NCBI GenBank assembly: GCA_963788585.1
Contig: CAWBHA010000003.1
Span: forward strand, 1,178,001-1,242,000
Direction of reading: 5' to 3'
DNA from: Bog-473 sp963788585
GTDB taxonomy: Bacteria; Actinomycetota; Acidimicrobiia; Acidimicrobiales; RAAP-2
DNA length: 64,000 nucleotides
Every line of letters begins with the position of its first letter. Position 1 is the stretch's first letter. A program made the translations under genes and the position numbers. The notes beneath the pieces were generated by a model that was given only the letters and a program-made list of their open reading frames with translations, did no database searches and was not told where the DNA came from. Positions 26,284 to 35,509 of this stretch are shown piece by piece.

Positions 26284-27351
26284 ATGACCCGGAGATGGCT
26301 GAGCGTTGTCGTGGTGTGCGCCTCGGTGTCCGCCGTGTTGCCTGCCACGTTGGCGCTCGGCTCCGTTGCCGGCGCCTCGGCGACGCCGCCCGCCGCGGCC
26401 AGCCCGGTCGCACCCGTCGCCGTGCCGGTCACGGTCCGCGGGGGCCAGGGTGCGCCCGGCGGCGCAGAGCCGATCGTCAAGGTCCGGGTCGGGACGTCGA
26501 ACGCGGTCCCCGTCTTCTTGGACACGGGATCCTCCGGGCTCCACATCTTCGCTGACGCGGTGGCCACCGGCTCGGCCTCCGGGGTCACGGTCACGTCCGG
26601 GACGTCCGACATCACCTACGCCGGGGGTGAAAGGTTCACCGGGGTGGTCGCCACGGCCGTGGTCCGGGTGGGGCCCGAGTCCACGACGGGACCGGTGCCC
26701 TTCGCCCTCGTGAACCAGGCCTCCTGCAGGGCGTCGAAGCCCTCGTGTCCTGCTGCCGGCGGCATCAGTGGCTACGAGTCGACGAAGGGGGTGTACGGGA
26801 TTCTCGGGATCGGCACCCAGAGCAGCCAAGGGAACGTGATCAGCCCGCTCCTCGGGATGCCCGGCGGCTTGGCCAACAGCTGGAGCCTGCGGCTGGGCGG
26901 TTCCACCGGCGCACTCGTCCTCGGCGCGACGGCGCCGCCGGGCAGCCCGGCCGTGGCCTCCTTCCCGATGGAGAGTCTGGGGACCGTGACGGGCCGGCCG
27001 CTCTGGGACGACAGCAAGCTGCTCCTGTGCGTCGCGGTCGGCTCCACCCAGGCCTGCACGCACGGCCTCTTCGACTCGGGTACGGCGTCGTTCGAGATCT
27101 CCGGGCCGGTGCTCGGCCAGGCGCCCACCGCGCCCGGTACAGGGCAGGTGGTCTCGGGCCTCCCGGTGTCGGTCACCCAGCTGGGTGCCGGTTCGCCCTT
27201 CTGGACCTTCACCACCGGAACGGCCAAGTCGCTGAACCTCGTGCGACGAGGGCCTGAACGGCGCTCGTTCGTCAACACCGGAGTGGGTGTCTTCTACGAC
27301 TTCAGCGTGCTCTACAACGACGTCGCGGGCACGGTGTCGCTCTACCACTAG
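26284..27351 (+). CDS. Secreted pepsin-like aspartic protease homologue
   Basis: A signal peptide (residues 1-32, hydrophobic VVVVCASVSAVLPATLALG, then ASA) precedes a beta-rich domain. It has two Asp motifs: FLDTGSSGLHIF near residue 78 and LFDSGTASFEI near residue 262. These match the paired DTG/DSG sites of two-lobed A1-type aspartic proteases. YGILGIG lies between them, as in pepsins. Two Cys pairs (SCRASKPSC, CVAVGSTQAC) may form disulfides. Total 355 residues. Such proteins are rare in bacteria. Activity is inferred, not proven. ATG 26284 is chosen because the signal peptide starts there; the frame is open to 26131. Confidence 0.75.
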   Translation: MTRRWLSVVVVCASVSAVLPATLALGSVAGASATPPAAASPVAPVAVPVTVRGGQGAPGGAEPIVKVRVGTSNAVPVFLDTGSSGLHIFADAVATGSASGVTVTSGTSDITYAGGERFTGVVATAVVRVGPESTTGPVPFALVNQASCRASKPSCPAAGGISGYESTKGVYGILGIGTQSSQGNVISPLLGMPGGLANSWSLRLGGSTGALVLGATAPPGSPAVASFPMESLGTVTGRPLWDDSKLLLCVAVGSTQACTHGLFDSGTASFEISGPVLGQAPTAPGTGQVVSGLPVSVTQLGAGSPFWTFTTGTAKSLNLVRRGPERRSFVNTGVGVFYDFSVLYNDVAGTVSLYH

Positions 27352-27448
27352 GACGACCGCCGGTCAGTCGGCTGTCACTGCTGGACCGTCATGGCCGCCG
27401 CGGAGGGCTGGCCGGAGCAGGACTGGCTCCCGACCGGGCAGTGAGCCA

Positions 27449-27454
27449 TAGGGT
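27449..27454 (+). promoter_or_regulatory. Candidate -10 element (TAGGGT) of the DsbA-family gene
   Basis: TAGGGT ends nine bases before ATG 27464; GGGGAG between them could also serve as a weak ribosome site. Confidence 0.3.
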
Positions 27455-27463
27455 GCCGGGGAG

Positions 27464-28105
27464 ATGCAGATCGAGATGTGGTCGGACTTCGCCTGTCCCT
27501 GGTGCGCACTCGGGCACTTCCGCCTCGAGGAGGCCCGTCGGATCTTCGAACACGGCGATGCCCTGACCGTCGATCACCGGTCCTTCGAGCTGCGCCCGCA
27601 AGCCCCCGCCCGGCTCGAGGGGACGTACCAGGACGCCGTGCGGGCCAAGTACGACATGCCCGTCGAGCGCGTGCGCGCCGGGCAAGAGCAGCTCACCCGT
27701 CTCGGGGCCGAGGTCGGCCTCGTCTTCGACTTCGACGGGGTGCGCCTCGGCAGCACGTTCGACGCCCACCGCCTCGCGCAGGCGGCCCGGGGCGGGTCCC
27801 ATGAGGACACCCTCGTCACCGGGCTCTTCGTGGCGCACTTCAGCCAGGGCCGGCAGCTCTCCGACCACGCCGTGCTGCGCGACGTGGCCGGCGCGGCGGG
27901 AATGGCCGATGCCGTCGTTGACCAGGTCCTCGACGGCGACCTCTACGGCATCGAGGTCCGGGCCGACGAGGCCGCGGCCGCCGAGATGGACGTGACCGGC
28001 GTCCCCTACTTCCTCATCGACGGCGTCTGGCCGGTGCCCGGCGCCCAGGACGTGGACACGCTGGTCCTTCTGCTCCGCCGGGCCTGGTCGCGTCTCGGCC
28101 ATTGA
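27464..28105 (+). CDS. DsbA-family oxidoreductase (FrnE-like)
   Basis: A thioredoxin-fold protein with the active-site CPWC in MWSDFACPWCALGHFRL at the N-terminus, the usual position for FrnE-type proteins. The inserted helical domain includes TFDAHRLAQAA. cis-Pro occurs in VTGVPYFLIDG. There is no signal peptide, so it is cytoplasmic, as FrnE usually is. 213 residues. The redox partner is unknown. Confidence 0.88.
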   Translation: MQIEMWSDFACPWCALGHFRLEEARRIFEHGDALTVDHRSFELRPQAPARLEGTYQDAVRAKYDMPVERVRAGQEQLTRLGAEVGLVFDFDGVRLGSTFDAHRLAQAARGGSHEDTLVTGLFVAHFSQGRQLSDHAVLRDVAGAAGMADAVVDQVLDGDLYGIEVRADEAAAAEMDVTGVPYFLIDGVWPVPGAQDVDTLVLLLRRAWSRLGH

Positions 28106-28129
28106 CGTCGCGGAAGATGGAGCGGGGCC

Positions 28130-29347
28130 TCAGGCGGGCGGCCCCTCCGGGGGCGGGGTCGAGCTCTGCGTCGCCCGCCAGGCCTCCTCGGCCCGGCTCG
28201 AAACCTCGTGGACCGACGCGCCCGTCTTGGCCGCGGCCTGTGCGACGTCGTCGAACTCCGGCTTGACCCGTCCGCGCGTGACCTTGACGCGGATCGTGAT
28301 GCCGTCGACGACGACCTGCTCGAGCTCGCGGGCAACGGGCCATCGCTCGACATTGATTGCGCGGACGCCCATCGTGCCGGTGATCCGCTCGATCTCGTGG
28401 CGCAGTGGCCCCAGCCTGGTGGCGTCCGCCAGGACGTGCAGGACATGGCCCGGACGTCCCTTCTTCATGGTGACCGGGCTGACCCACGCGTCGAAGGCCC
28501 CCGCGTCGAGGGCGGCGGCGACGGCGTGCCCGAGCTGTTCGCCGGTCGCGTCGTCGAGGTTCGTCTCGAGGACGACGGCGGGTTGGCCGGGTCCCGCGGC
28601 GGGTTGCGCCTCTTGGCGGCCGATCACGACCTGCGTGCAGTTGGGGAGGTCGTCCATCTCGCCGGCGCCGCCCCCGAAGCCCGAGGCGGTGATGGTCATG
28701 GCCGGCAGGGGACCGAACGACGAACAGAGTGCGGCGAGCAGCGCCGCGCCCGTCGGCGTCGTGAGCTCCACCGAGACGTCGCGCCCGTAGGTCGGGACCC
28801 CCTCGAGCAGGCGCACGGTCGCCGGCGCCGGATTGGGGAGGGCGCCGTGCGCGCTCCGCACCATGCCCATGCCGGTCGCGACCGCCGAGGCGCGCACGTC
28901 GTCGACGTCCAGGACCTCGAGCGCCGCCGCAGTCCCGACCACGTCGACGATGGCGTCGTGACCGCCGACCTCGTGGAAGTGCACCTGGTCGAGGGGCCGC
29001 CGGTGCAGGTCAGCCTCCACGACGGCGAGGGCGTGGAAGACCGAGAGCGCTCGGGCCGTCACCCGCGGCGGCAGCACCGCCGCCTCGATGAGCGCCACGA
29101 TGGCGCCGTGGGTGCGGATCACGGTGTCGTCGCCGCCGACGACGGCCCGGGTGCACGCGAGACCGCCGCGCAGGCCCTCCTCGAAGCGGAGCTCCCAGCC
29201 CGGCAGCGTGAGCCGGTCGAGCAGCGCCCGGACCTCGTCGGCGTCCGCGCCGGCGTCGACCAGCGAGCCCAGGGCCATGTCGCCCGCGATGCCGGCGAAA
29301 CAGTGGAACCACGCCACCGTGGCGGTCTCCGTGCCGGTGCCGGTCAC
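28130..29347 (-). CDS. larC: Nickel-pincer cofactor biosynthesis protein LarC
   Basis: LarC inserts nickel into the dithiolated pyridinium mononucleotide to complete the NPN cofactor of lactate racemase and related enzymes. HCFAGIAGDMALGSLVDAGAD is the family start. VHFHEVGGHDAIVDVVG is the conserved metal-binding-like His cluster, and LETNLDDATGEQLG and SPVTMKKGRPGHVLHVL mark the C-terminal domain. It is a single 405-residue frame, unlike Lactobacillus larC which needs a programmed frameshift. GTG 29347 overlaps the larB stop (GTGA). larB is directly upstream; larE is 10 kb away. Confidence 0.93.
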   Translation of the reverse strand: MTGTGTETATVAWFHCFAGIAGDMALGSLVDAGADADEVRALLDRLTLPGWELRFEEGLRGGLACTRAVVGGDDTVIRTHGAIVALIEAAVLPPRVTARALSVFHALAVVEADLHRRPLDQVHFHEVGGHDAIVDVVGTAAALEVLDVDDVRASAVATGMGMVRSAHGALPNPAPATVRLLEGVPTYGRDVSVELTTPTGAALLAALCSSFGPLPAMTITASGFGGGAGEMDDLPNCTQVVIGRQEAQPAAGPGQPAVVLETNLDDATGEQLGHAVAAALDAGAFDAWVSPVTMKKGRPGHVLHVLADATRLGPLRHEIERITGTMGVRAINVERWPVARELEQVVVDGITIRVKVTRGRVKPEFDDVAQAAAKTGASVHEVSSRAEEAWRATQSSTPPPEGPPA

Positions 29348-30105
29348 GGGAGAAGCCGGGCCACCGCGCAGGCTGCGCCGTAGCCGTTGTCGATGCCGAC
29401 CACGGTGATACCCGACGCGCAGGCGGCCAGCATGGTGAGCAACGCCGTCACGCCCTCGAGCGCGGCCCCGTAGCCGGTGCTGGTGGGCACCGCCACCACG
29501 GGTGCGGGCGTGAGGCCGCCCACGACGCTGGCGAGCGCACCCTCCATCCCGGCGATCACGACGACGGCGTCGGCCATGGCGATCGTGTCCACCTCGGCCA
29601 GGAGCCGGTGCAGGCCCGCCACGCCGCAGTCGACGAGCAGCACCGGCGCGAATCCGAGCGCGCCGAGCACGGCCGTGCACTCGGTGGCGACGGGCAGGTC
29701 CGCGGTGCCGGCCGTCACGACGACGACCTCGCCCGTCCGGGCCGCCGCATGGCGGAAGACGACGGTGGCGTGGTCGGCGCTCTCCGACACGGCACCGGGC
29801 CCGTACCCGAGCGAGGCCCCGGCGGTCGCGGCGGCCTTCACTTGCGCCTCGGTGGCGCGCGTGAGCAGGACCGGGCCGTCGGTACGCGCCAGGAGGTCGC
29901 TCACGACGGCGGCGCAATGCTCGGGCGTCTTGCCGGGTCCGTAGATCGCCTCGGGCATCCCCAGGCGCAGGTCGCGGTGATGGTCGACGCGGGCGAAGCC
30001 GAGGTCGGCGTAGGGCAGGCGGCGCAGCTGACGCACGGCGTCGTCGGGCGTGCATTCGCCGGCGGCGACCTGTTCGATGAGCGCGCGAAGCGAGGAAGCG
30101 TCCAT
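29344..30105 (-). CDS. larB: Nickel-pincer cofactor biosynthesis protein LarB
   Basis: LarB carboxylates and hydrolyses nicotinic acid adenine dinucleotide, the first step of NPN synthesis. The C-terminal part is related to AIR carboxylase (PurE): VVVTAGTADLPVATECTAVL, DAVVVIAGMEGALASVVGGL and VAVPTSTGYGAALEGVTALL. The N-terminal DLGFARVDHHRDLRLGMPEAIYGPGKTP is specific to LarB. ATG 30105 gives 253 residues and is preferred over an extension to 30126. It is divergent from pheA with only 23 bases between. Confidence 0.92.
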   Translation of the reverse strand: MDASSLRALIEQVAAGECTPDDAVRQLRRLPYADLGFARVDHHRDLRLGMPEAIYGPGKTPEHCAAVVSDLLARTDGPVLLTRATEAQVKAAATAGASLGYGPGAVSESADHATVVFRHAAARTGEVVVVTAGTADLPVATECTAVLGALGFAPVLLVDCGVAGLHRLLAEVDTIAMADAVVVIAGMEGALASVVGGLTPAPVVAVPTSTGYGAALEGVTALLTMLAACASGITVVGIDNGYGAACAVARLLP

Positions 30106-30114
30106 GACCTGCTC

Positions 30115-30120
30115 TATCCT
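30115..30120 (+). promoter_or_regulatory. Candidate -10 element (TATCCT) of pheA, leaderless
   Basis: TATCCT ends eight bases before the pheA GTG and sits within the larB leader. Confidence 0.4.
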
Positions 30121-30128
30121 GCCCAACT

Positions 30129-31065
30129 GTGAACCCCCCTGCGACCAGCGGCGCCTATTTCGGCCCGCCGGCCACCTTCACCCAGGAGGCCCTGCTGACT
30201 CAGGCCGACCTCGCCGTCGCCGCCCTCACACCCCTGGGGTCCATCACCACGGTGCTCGAGGCGGTCGCGGGGGGAGACGTGGACTGGGGGTTCGTGCCGA
30301 TCGAGAACGCCATCGAAGGCACCGTGAGCGCCACCATCGACGCTCTGATCCACGATGTCGACCTCTACATCCAGCGGGAGGTCGTGATGGACATCCATCT
30401 GCACCTCATGGCTAGTCCAGGCGTCGCGTTCGACCGACGTACGGCACGTGTCCTCGTACCCGCACGCGCTGGCGCAGTGCCAGAAGTACCTCGCTCGGGC
30501 CCTCCCGGACGCCGAGCAGCGGGCGGCCAACTCCACGGCGGACGCGGCGCGCGTGCTCGGGGAGTCGGGCGACCCCGACGGCGCCGCCATCGCGCCGCGC
30601 CTGGCAGCCGAGCGGTACGGGCTGGAGATCGTCGCCGAGGACGTCGAGGACCATCCGGACAACCAGACGCGGTTCGTGCTGGTGGCCAGGACACGGGTGC
30701 CGCGCCCGACGGGGCACGACAAGACGAGCATCGTCTGCTTCCAACGGGCCGACCACCCGGGCAGCCTCCACGGCATCCTCGGCCAGTTCGCGGCGCGCAA
30801 CATCAATCTGTCCAAGCTCGAGTCCCGTCCGACCAAACAGGGTCTCGGTGACTACTGCTTCGTGATCGACCTCGCGGGTCACGTGGGTGACGAAATGGTG
30901 GCGGACTGCCTGCGGGACCTCCACGCAAGTGTGGGCGGAGTGAAGTTCCTCGGTTCGTTTCCCGCCGCGGGCGATCACGGGCCCGAGCAACGGCGCCAAG
31001 CCGACGCCGCCTGGCAGGCGGCGGACGACTGGCTGCGCGACCTGCGGCAGGCCATCGACGAGTAG
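30129..31065 (+). CDS. pheA: Prephenate dehydratase, frameshifted
   Basis: PheA converts prephenate to phenylpyruvate in phenylalanine synthesis. The catalytic domain starts AYFGPPATFTQEALL. WGFVPIENAIEGTVSATID is the prephenate-site signature. An indel near 30430-30445 changes the frame before SYPHALAQCQKYLA. The second part has DNQTRFVLVAR with the catalytic TRF, and a C-terminal ACT domain (SIVCFQRADHPGSLHGILGQ ... SKLESRP) for feedback by phenylalanine. 312 residues in total, a normal length. Leaderless GTG start. Confidence 0.9.
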
Positions 31066-31161
31066 GACGACCGCGCCCAGGAACGGCGGCGGCCGCTCGC
31101 GGCACCCCCCGGAAGGCGTTCGAGCAGGCTCCGCTGGTACTGTGCGCCCGGGAGGGAAGCC

Positions 31162-32310
31162 ATGGCGATGCAGACCATCGACGTCGACCAGCACCTGTTC
31201 GAGTCGCGGACGACCTGGTCCGAGCACATCGACCCGGCCCAGCGCCCCGATGCGCTCTCCATCACCGACGACGAGGGCGGCTGGCCATGGCTGACCTGGC
31301 GGGAGCAGCGGCTCACGCCGCTCGAGGTGCCGATCCCCGAGCGTTCGTCGCTCATCGGGGACGACCGGTTGCGCCGCCTCCGGGGGGAGCGCGCGCCGGC
31401 CCCCTTCGAGGAGCTCGTGCCCGACGCCTACTGGCTCAGCGACGCGCGGCTCGCCTCCCTCGATGCGTTCGGCATCGACGCCGCCGTGCTGTTCCCCAAT
31501 TACGGGTTGCTGTGGGAGCAGCGGCTCGCCTCGGACCGCGGGGCGCAGCGGGCCAACGCACGTGCCTACAACCGGTTCATGGCGGCCCGGTGCCAGGAGG
31601 GGTCCGACCGCCTCTTCGGCGTGGCGCACGTTCTCCTGCACGACCCAGCGTGGGCGGTCGAGGAGATCGCCCGTGTACGCGCGGAGGGCGTCCGTCTGGC
31701 CATGATCGCCCCGGCGCCGGTGGACGGGAAGCCGCTGGCGCACCCCGATTTCGATCCCGTCTGGGCCGCCTTCAGCGACCAGGGTGTCGCGCCCGTCTTC
31801 CACGTCTCGGAATTCGAGAGCCCGATCCATCCCGCGTGGCGTCAGGGCGAGCAGGAGGACGGCGAGCAACTCTTCGACTCGATCTTCTTGTACATGGCCC
31901 CGGCGATCGCTCTGGCCAACCTCATCCTCAACGGGGTGCTCGAGCGATTTCCGCGTCTCCGTGTCGGCGTCGTCGAGCTGACCGCCAGTTGGGTGCCGCA
32001 CTTCCTCCTCCACATCGACGGCGCGTCCGACTTCTACACCCAGCGGCACGGCGAGCCCTACCGCAAGCTGGCCGAGCGGCCGTCGACCTACTTTCTGCGG
32101 CAGGTACGCGTGGCCGCGCTCCCGTACGAGATGCCGAACCGCCTCGTGCCTCGCGTGGGCGACGACACGTTCATGATCGGGAGCGACTGGCCCCACGCCG
32201 AGGGCGTCGCCGACCCCAAGGCGGCGGCGCAGCGCGCGGTCGCCGGACTGACCGGCCCGGCCCGTGAGAACATCCTCGGCGCCAACGCCGCGCGGCTGCT
32301 CGGTCTGTGA
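31162..32310 (+). CDS. Amidohydrolase-family metal-dependent hydrolase (COG2159 type)
   Basis: The TIM-barrel begins with TIDVDQHLFESR, a variant of the DxHxH metal motif where the second His is replaced. VFHVSEF supplies the barrel His and FMIGSDWPHAEG the catalytic Asp. The family includes decarboxylases such as ACMSD and gamma-resorcylate decarboxylase, and hydrolases of ring-cleavage products. GGAGGGAAG precedes ATG 31162. It overlaps the VOC gene by 4 bases; the three-gene operon suggests breakdown of an aromatic or related substrate. Confidence 0.85.
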   Translation: MAMQTIDVDQHLFESRTTWSEHIDPAQRPDALSITDDEGGWPWLTWREQRLTPLEVPIPERSSLIGDDRLRRLRGERAPAPFEELVPDAYWLSDARLASLDAFGIDAAVLFPNYGLLWEQRLASDRGAQRANARAYNRFMAARCQEGSDRLFGVAHVLLHDPAWAVEEIARVRAEGVRLAMIAPAPVDGKPLAHPDFDPVWAAFSDQGVAPVFHVSEFESPIHPAWRQGEQEDGEQLFDSIFLYMAPAIALANLILNGVLERFPRLRVGVVELTASWVPHFLLHIDGASDFYTQRHGEPYRKLAERPSTYFLRQVRVAALPYEMPNRLVPRVGDDTFMIGSDWPHAEGVADPKAAAQRAVAGLTGPARENILGANAARLLGL

Positions 32311-32801
32311 GCGTCGATCTCGAGGTGGCGGCCGCAGAGCGGGAGCGACTGCGCGCGGCGTACCTGCGGGAGCCCGCCCGCCGCCCTGCCTCGACCGCCC
32401 GCGGCGTGCACCACCTGGCGCTCCTCTGCTCCGACGTGGAGCGCACGATCCGCTTCTACCAAGAGCTCCTGGGCTTCCCCCTGGTCGAGCTCTTCGAGAA
32501 CCGCGACTACAAGGGTTCGACCCACCTCTTCTTCGACCTCGGCCACGACAACACGTTGGCCTTCTTCGACTTCCCCGATCTCGGTCTCGGTCCCTACGCC
32601 GAGGTCCTGGGCGGCTTCCACCACCTCGCCATCTCGGTCGATCGGACACAGTGGGAGGCGGCGCGGGCACGCCTGGACGAGGAGGGCGTCCCCACCCAGA
32701 TCGAGAGCGAGGTCTCGCTCTACTTCTCCGATCCCGACGGCGTGCGGCTCGAGCTCATCGCGGAGGACCTCGGCTCGCTCTACGGCACGCCATTGCACTG
32801 A
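32307..32801 (+). CDS. VOC-superfamily protein (glyoxalase/dioxygenase fold)
   Basis: Paired beta-alpha-beta-beta-beta modules. The first begins GVHHLALLCSDVERTIRFYQELLGF with a metal-ligand His; the second FHHLAISVDRTQWEAARARL. SLYFSDPDGVRLELIAED supplies the last Glu. 164 residues, with an N-terminal 30-residue extension. GTG start inside the stop of the amidohydrolase gene. Substrate unknown. Confidence 0.85.
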   Translation: MSVDLEVAAAERERLRAAYLREPARRPASTARGVHHLALLCSDVERTIRFYQELLGFPLVELFENRDYKGSTHLFFDLGHDNTLAFFDFPDLGLGPYAEVLGGFHHLAISVDRTQWEAARARLDEEGVPTQIESEVSLYFSDPDGVRLELIAEDLGSLYGTPLH

Positions 32802-33184
32802 TGGCCGTCACCGGTCTGGCCAACCTGGCCGTCAAGGTCGCCGATCTCGAGGCCGCGTGCACCTGGTACAAGGCGGCCGGCGCCACCGTGACCGAGCCGA
32901 TCGAGTGGGAGAACGGGCGCCGGGCCGACGTCCGGCTCGGCGTGCTCGCACTCACCCTGTTCACCAAGGCGATCTACGAGGACGCCTGCACCCTGCCCGA
33001 CGAGGGGTTCCTGCACCCCGCCCTCTTCGTCGACGACCTCGACGCCGAGCTGGCCCGCCACACGGTGCTCTGGGGTCCCCGCACGGTCAGCGGTGCCTTC
33101 GGCACCCGCCGCATTGCTTTCGTGGAGGCCCCGGGTGCGATCCGGCTCGAGTTCATGGAGCAGATCGAGCCGCCGCCCGACTGA
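32801..33184 (+). CDS. VOC-superfamily protein, second copy
   Basis: Starts MAVTGLANLAVKVADLEAACTWYKAAGA and ends with IRLEFMEQIE. The position of the first metal His is taken by Asn (LANLAV), so metal binding may be altered. 127 residues. The ATG overlaps the stop of the previous gene (TGATG). It is not a close copy of the first VOC gene. Third gene of the operon. Confidence 0.82.
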   Translation: MAVTGLANLAVKVADLEAACTWYKAAGATVTEPIEWENGRRADVRLGVLALTLFTKAIYEDACTLPDEGFLHPALFVDDLDAELARHTVLWGPRTVSGAFGTRRIAFVEAPGAIRLEFMEQIEPPPD

Positions 33185-33299
33185 CCGCCGCGCCGCCGCG
33201 CCGCCGCGCGGCGCGGCCCGCGTCCCACGCCGTCCCCTCCTCGCGGACGGCTGCCTCTGAGAATCCCGCCCATAGACCCCGAGCCACAGGAGGGCAGGG

Positions 33300-33625
33300 A
33301 TGAGCACCACCACCACCGACGCCGACGCCGCCACCGCGGCGCCGCCGCGTCCGAAGCACGGCTACACGAAAGACGGCACGCCGGTCTGCGGGAACACGCA
33401 TCGCTTCGCCAAGCACGACACGGCGGCGTAGCGGATCAACTCCGCCGTCGGTCTGAGGACGCTCGTGCCACGAAGACCTTCGAGGACGTCGAGGAGGCGC
33501 GCAACAAGATCGAGCACGCCGTCACGCTGCTCACCGACCACACCGAGGGCGGTCTGCGCGACGCCGTGGCCGCCATCATCGACGCCATCAACGGCAAGGC
33601 AGCCGCGAGCGGCGCCCCCGGCTGA
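33300..33625 (+). CDS. Small unknown protein, probably frameshifted
   Basis: AGGAGGG precedes ATG 33300. The first 43 codons give STTTTDADAATAAPPRPKHG, then YTKDGTPVCGNTHRFAKHDTAA, and stop at 33431. A different frame then continues at once as RSEDARATKTFEDVEEARNK and IEHAVTLLTDHTEGGLRDAV to TGA 33623-33625, with no start codon of its own. One indel near 33425-33440 would join them into a protein of about 107 residues with a disordered N-terminus, a CGN segment and two amphipathic helices. No family recognised. Confidence 0.5.
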
Positions 33626-33635
33626 CGGCACGGGT

Positions 33636-35177
33636 TCAGGTGCCTTCGAGGGCCCCCTCCAGCTCGGCCGGCGCCGGCGCCGGCTCGACACGCGTCGTCA
33701 CCTGACTCGCCTGGCTCAACTGGCGCAGGGACGGCAGGGTCGTCCAGGCCACGACGAGGGTGACGACCAATACCGCCGCGGCCGCCATGAAGGCGAGGGC
33801 GTAGCCGTCGGTGAGGGCCGTCGCCGTGTGGGCCGCGCTGGCCGTCGTCCCCTTCAGCACGTTCGTGGTGCGGCTGGCAGCCACGGTCGCCAGTGCGGCG
33901 AGCCCGATCGCCGCACCGACGGTGCGGGACGTGTTGAGCAGGCCGGAGGCCAGACCGGCCTCCTCCCGCCGCACGCCCGCCGTCCCGGCCACCGCGATCG
34001 GCGTGACGGCCAGGCCCATGCCCAGTCCGATGAGGACGAAGGGCCCCAGGAGGTCGGCGATGAACGTGCTGTTCGTGGCGATCTGCGAGAGCCAGACCAG
34101 TCCGCCGCAGGCCACCACCGTGCCGAGCAGGATGAGCGGACGCGGCCCGAACCGGGGCACGAGGCGCGACGTCACCTGGGCGCCGGCGGCGATGAGGACG
34201 GTCTGGGGCAGGAAGGCGAGGCCCGCCCGAAGCGGCGAGTAGCCGAGGACGTGCTGCATGTAGAGCGTCTCGAAATACCAGGAGGCGAACAGGCCACCGA
34301 AGAGGAGCAGCATCACGACGTTGCCGCCGGCGACGGATCGTGAGCGAAAGATGCGGAGCGGAACCAGCGGGGCCTTCGAGACGCGGGCCTGCAGGAAGAG
34401 GAACACGCCGATGAGCACGACCGCCAGTCCCAGCGGCGCGAGGACCTGCGCCGATCCCCACGAGTAGGTCTCCGTGCGGACGAGCGCGAAGACGAGTGCG
34501 ACGAGCCCCGCCGTCACCGTGACCGCTCCTCCCAGGTCGAGGTGCCGGTGTGCCATCTCAGCCCTCGACTCGGGCAAAAAGCGCCGCGACACGAGCAAGG
34601 CGACGACGCCCACGGGCACGTTGACGAAGAGGATCCACCTCCAGCTGAGGAACTGCGTGAGGATGCCGCCGAGCAGCGCACCGGCCGACGCGCCGGCCGA
34701 GGACACCGCGCTCCAGGCGCCGAGCGCCCAGGCCCGAGCCGGACCCTCCGGGTAGGTCGCCGTCAGGATGGTGAGGGTGGCTGGGGCGAGGATGGCTGCC
34801 CCGAGTCCCTGCAGCGCTCGGGCTCCGATCAGCCATCCCTCGTTCTGCGCCAGGCCGCCGAGGAGGCTCGACACGGTGAAGACCGCCAAACCCAATTGGA
34901 AGATCTTGCGTCGGCCGTAGAGGTCCGCCGCCCGCCCGCCCAAGAGCAGAAAGCCGGCGAAGGTCAACGTGTAGGCGTTGACGATCCACTGGAGGTTCGA
35001 GTTGCTGAAGTGCAGGTCGCGTTGGATCGACGGCAGCGCGACATTGACGATGGACGCATCGAGCACGACCATGAACTGGCCGACGCACACGATGAGGAGG
35101 ACGAGCCAAGAGGCCACCGTGCGTCCCGACTCGAGTTGGATGGTGGTGTGGCGTCCATCGGTGTGGTCGTCCGACAT
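33636..35177 (-). CDS. DHA2-type MFS drug-efflux transporter
   Basis: Intact 513-residue, 14-helix transporter of the EmrB/QacA family. Helix 1 with motif D1 reads VGQFMVVLDASIVNVALPSIQ. WIVNAYTLTFAGFLLLGGRAADLYGRRK carries motif A. Motif C is in GALLGGILTQFLSWRWIL. The C-terminal tail is cytoplasmic and Pro/Ala-rich. No regulator is adjacent. Convergent with the small gene before it. Confidence 0.92.
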   Translation of the reverse strand: MSDDHTDGRHTTIQLESGRTVASWLVLLIVCVGQFMVVLDASIVNVALPSIQRDLHFSNSNLQWIVNAYTLTFAGFLLLGGRAADLYGRRKIFQLGLAVFTVSSLLGGLAQNEGWLIGARALQGLGAAILAPATLTILTATYPEGPARAWALGAWSAVSSAGASAGALLGGILTQFLSWRWILFVNVPVGVVALLVSRRFLPESRAEMAHRHLDLGGAVTVTAGLVALVFALVRTETYSWGSAQVLAPLGLAVVLIGVFLFLQARVSKAPLVPLRIFRSRSVAGGNVVMLLLFGGLFASWYFETLYMQHVLGYSPLRAGLAFLPQTVLIAAGAQVTSRLVPRFGPRPLILLGTVVACGGLVWLSQIATNSTFIADLLGPFVLIGLGMGLAVTPIAVAGTAGVRREEAGLASGLLNTSRTVGAAIGLAALATVAASRTTNVLKGTTASAAHTATALTDGYALAFMAAAAVLVVTLVVAWTTLPSLRQLSQASQVTTRVEPAPAPAELEGALEGT

Positions 35178-35509
35178 GTCTCTCCCTCGCGCGAGCCTCT
35201 GGATCCGTCGGCCGCCCGCTCCTTGTCCCCAACGTCGGTGCGCCGCTCGTTGTTCCCACGCTACGGGCGGGCGACCGCAGAGTCTGGCGGGGATCGGACG
35301 TGGATCTCTGCTGAGTGGAAGACCCGGTTTACCGGTCGATCGTGACAGTGGTGCCCTTCGGCAGGAGAAATCGGGAAATATTCGAGAAATTCCCCAGACC
35401 CGACGAAATCACCCCGGTGCCGCGTGGCGGAGACGCAATCCCGGGGATTCGGCCGGGTCACCCTGGCAAGGTGTACAAGGGCGGCAGGGAAGGAGGTAAG
35501 GAGGTAGTC
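35178..35509. other. 332-base divergent intergenic region
   Basis: No gene is seen here, although a plus frame stays open from 35315. It should hold the promoters of the DHA2 gene (minus) and the reductase gene (plus). There is a local AT-rich patch, GGGAAATATTCGAGAAATTCC, near 35370, an imperfect inverted repeat. Two AGG-rich ribosome-site-like runs lie at 35491-35505. Confidence 0.5.

Noticed and set aside
28130..29347. Programmed frameshift in larC, as in Lactobacillus
   Set aside because: The gene is a single uninterrupted frame of normal length here.
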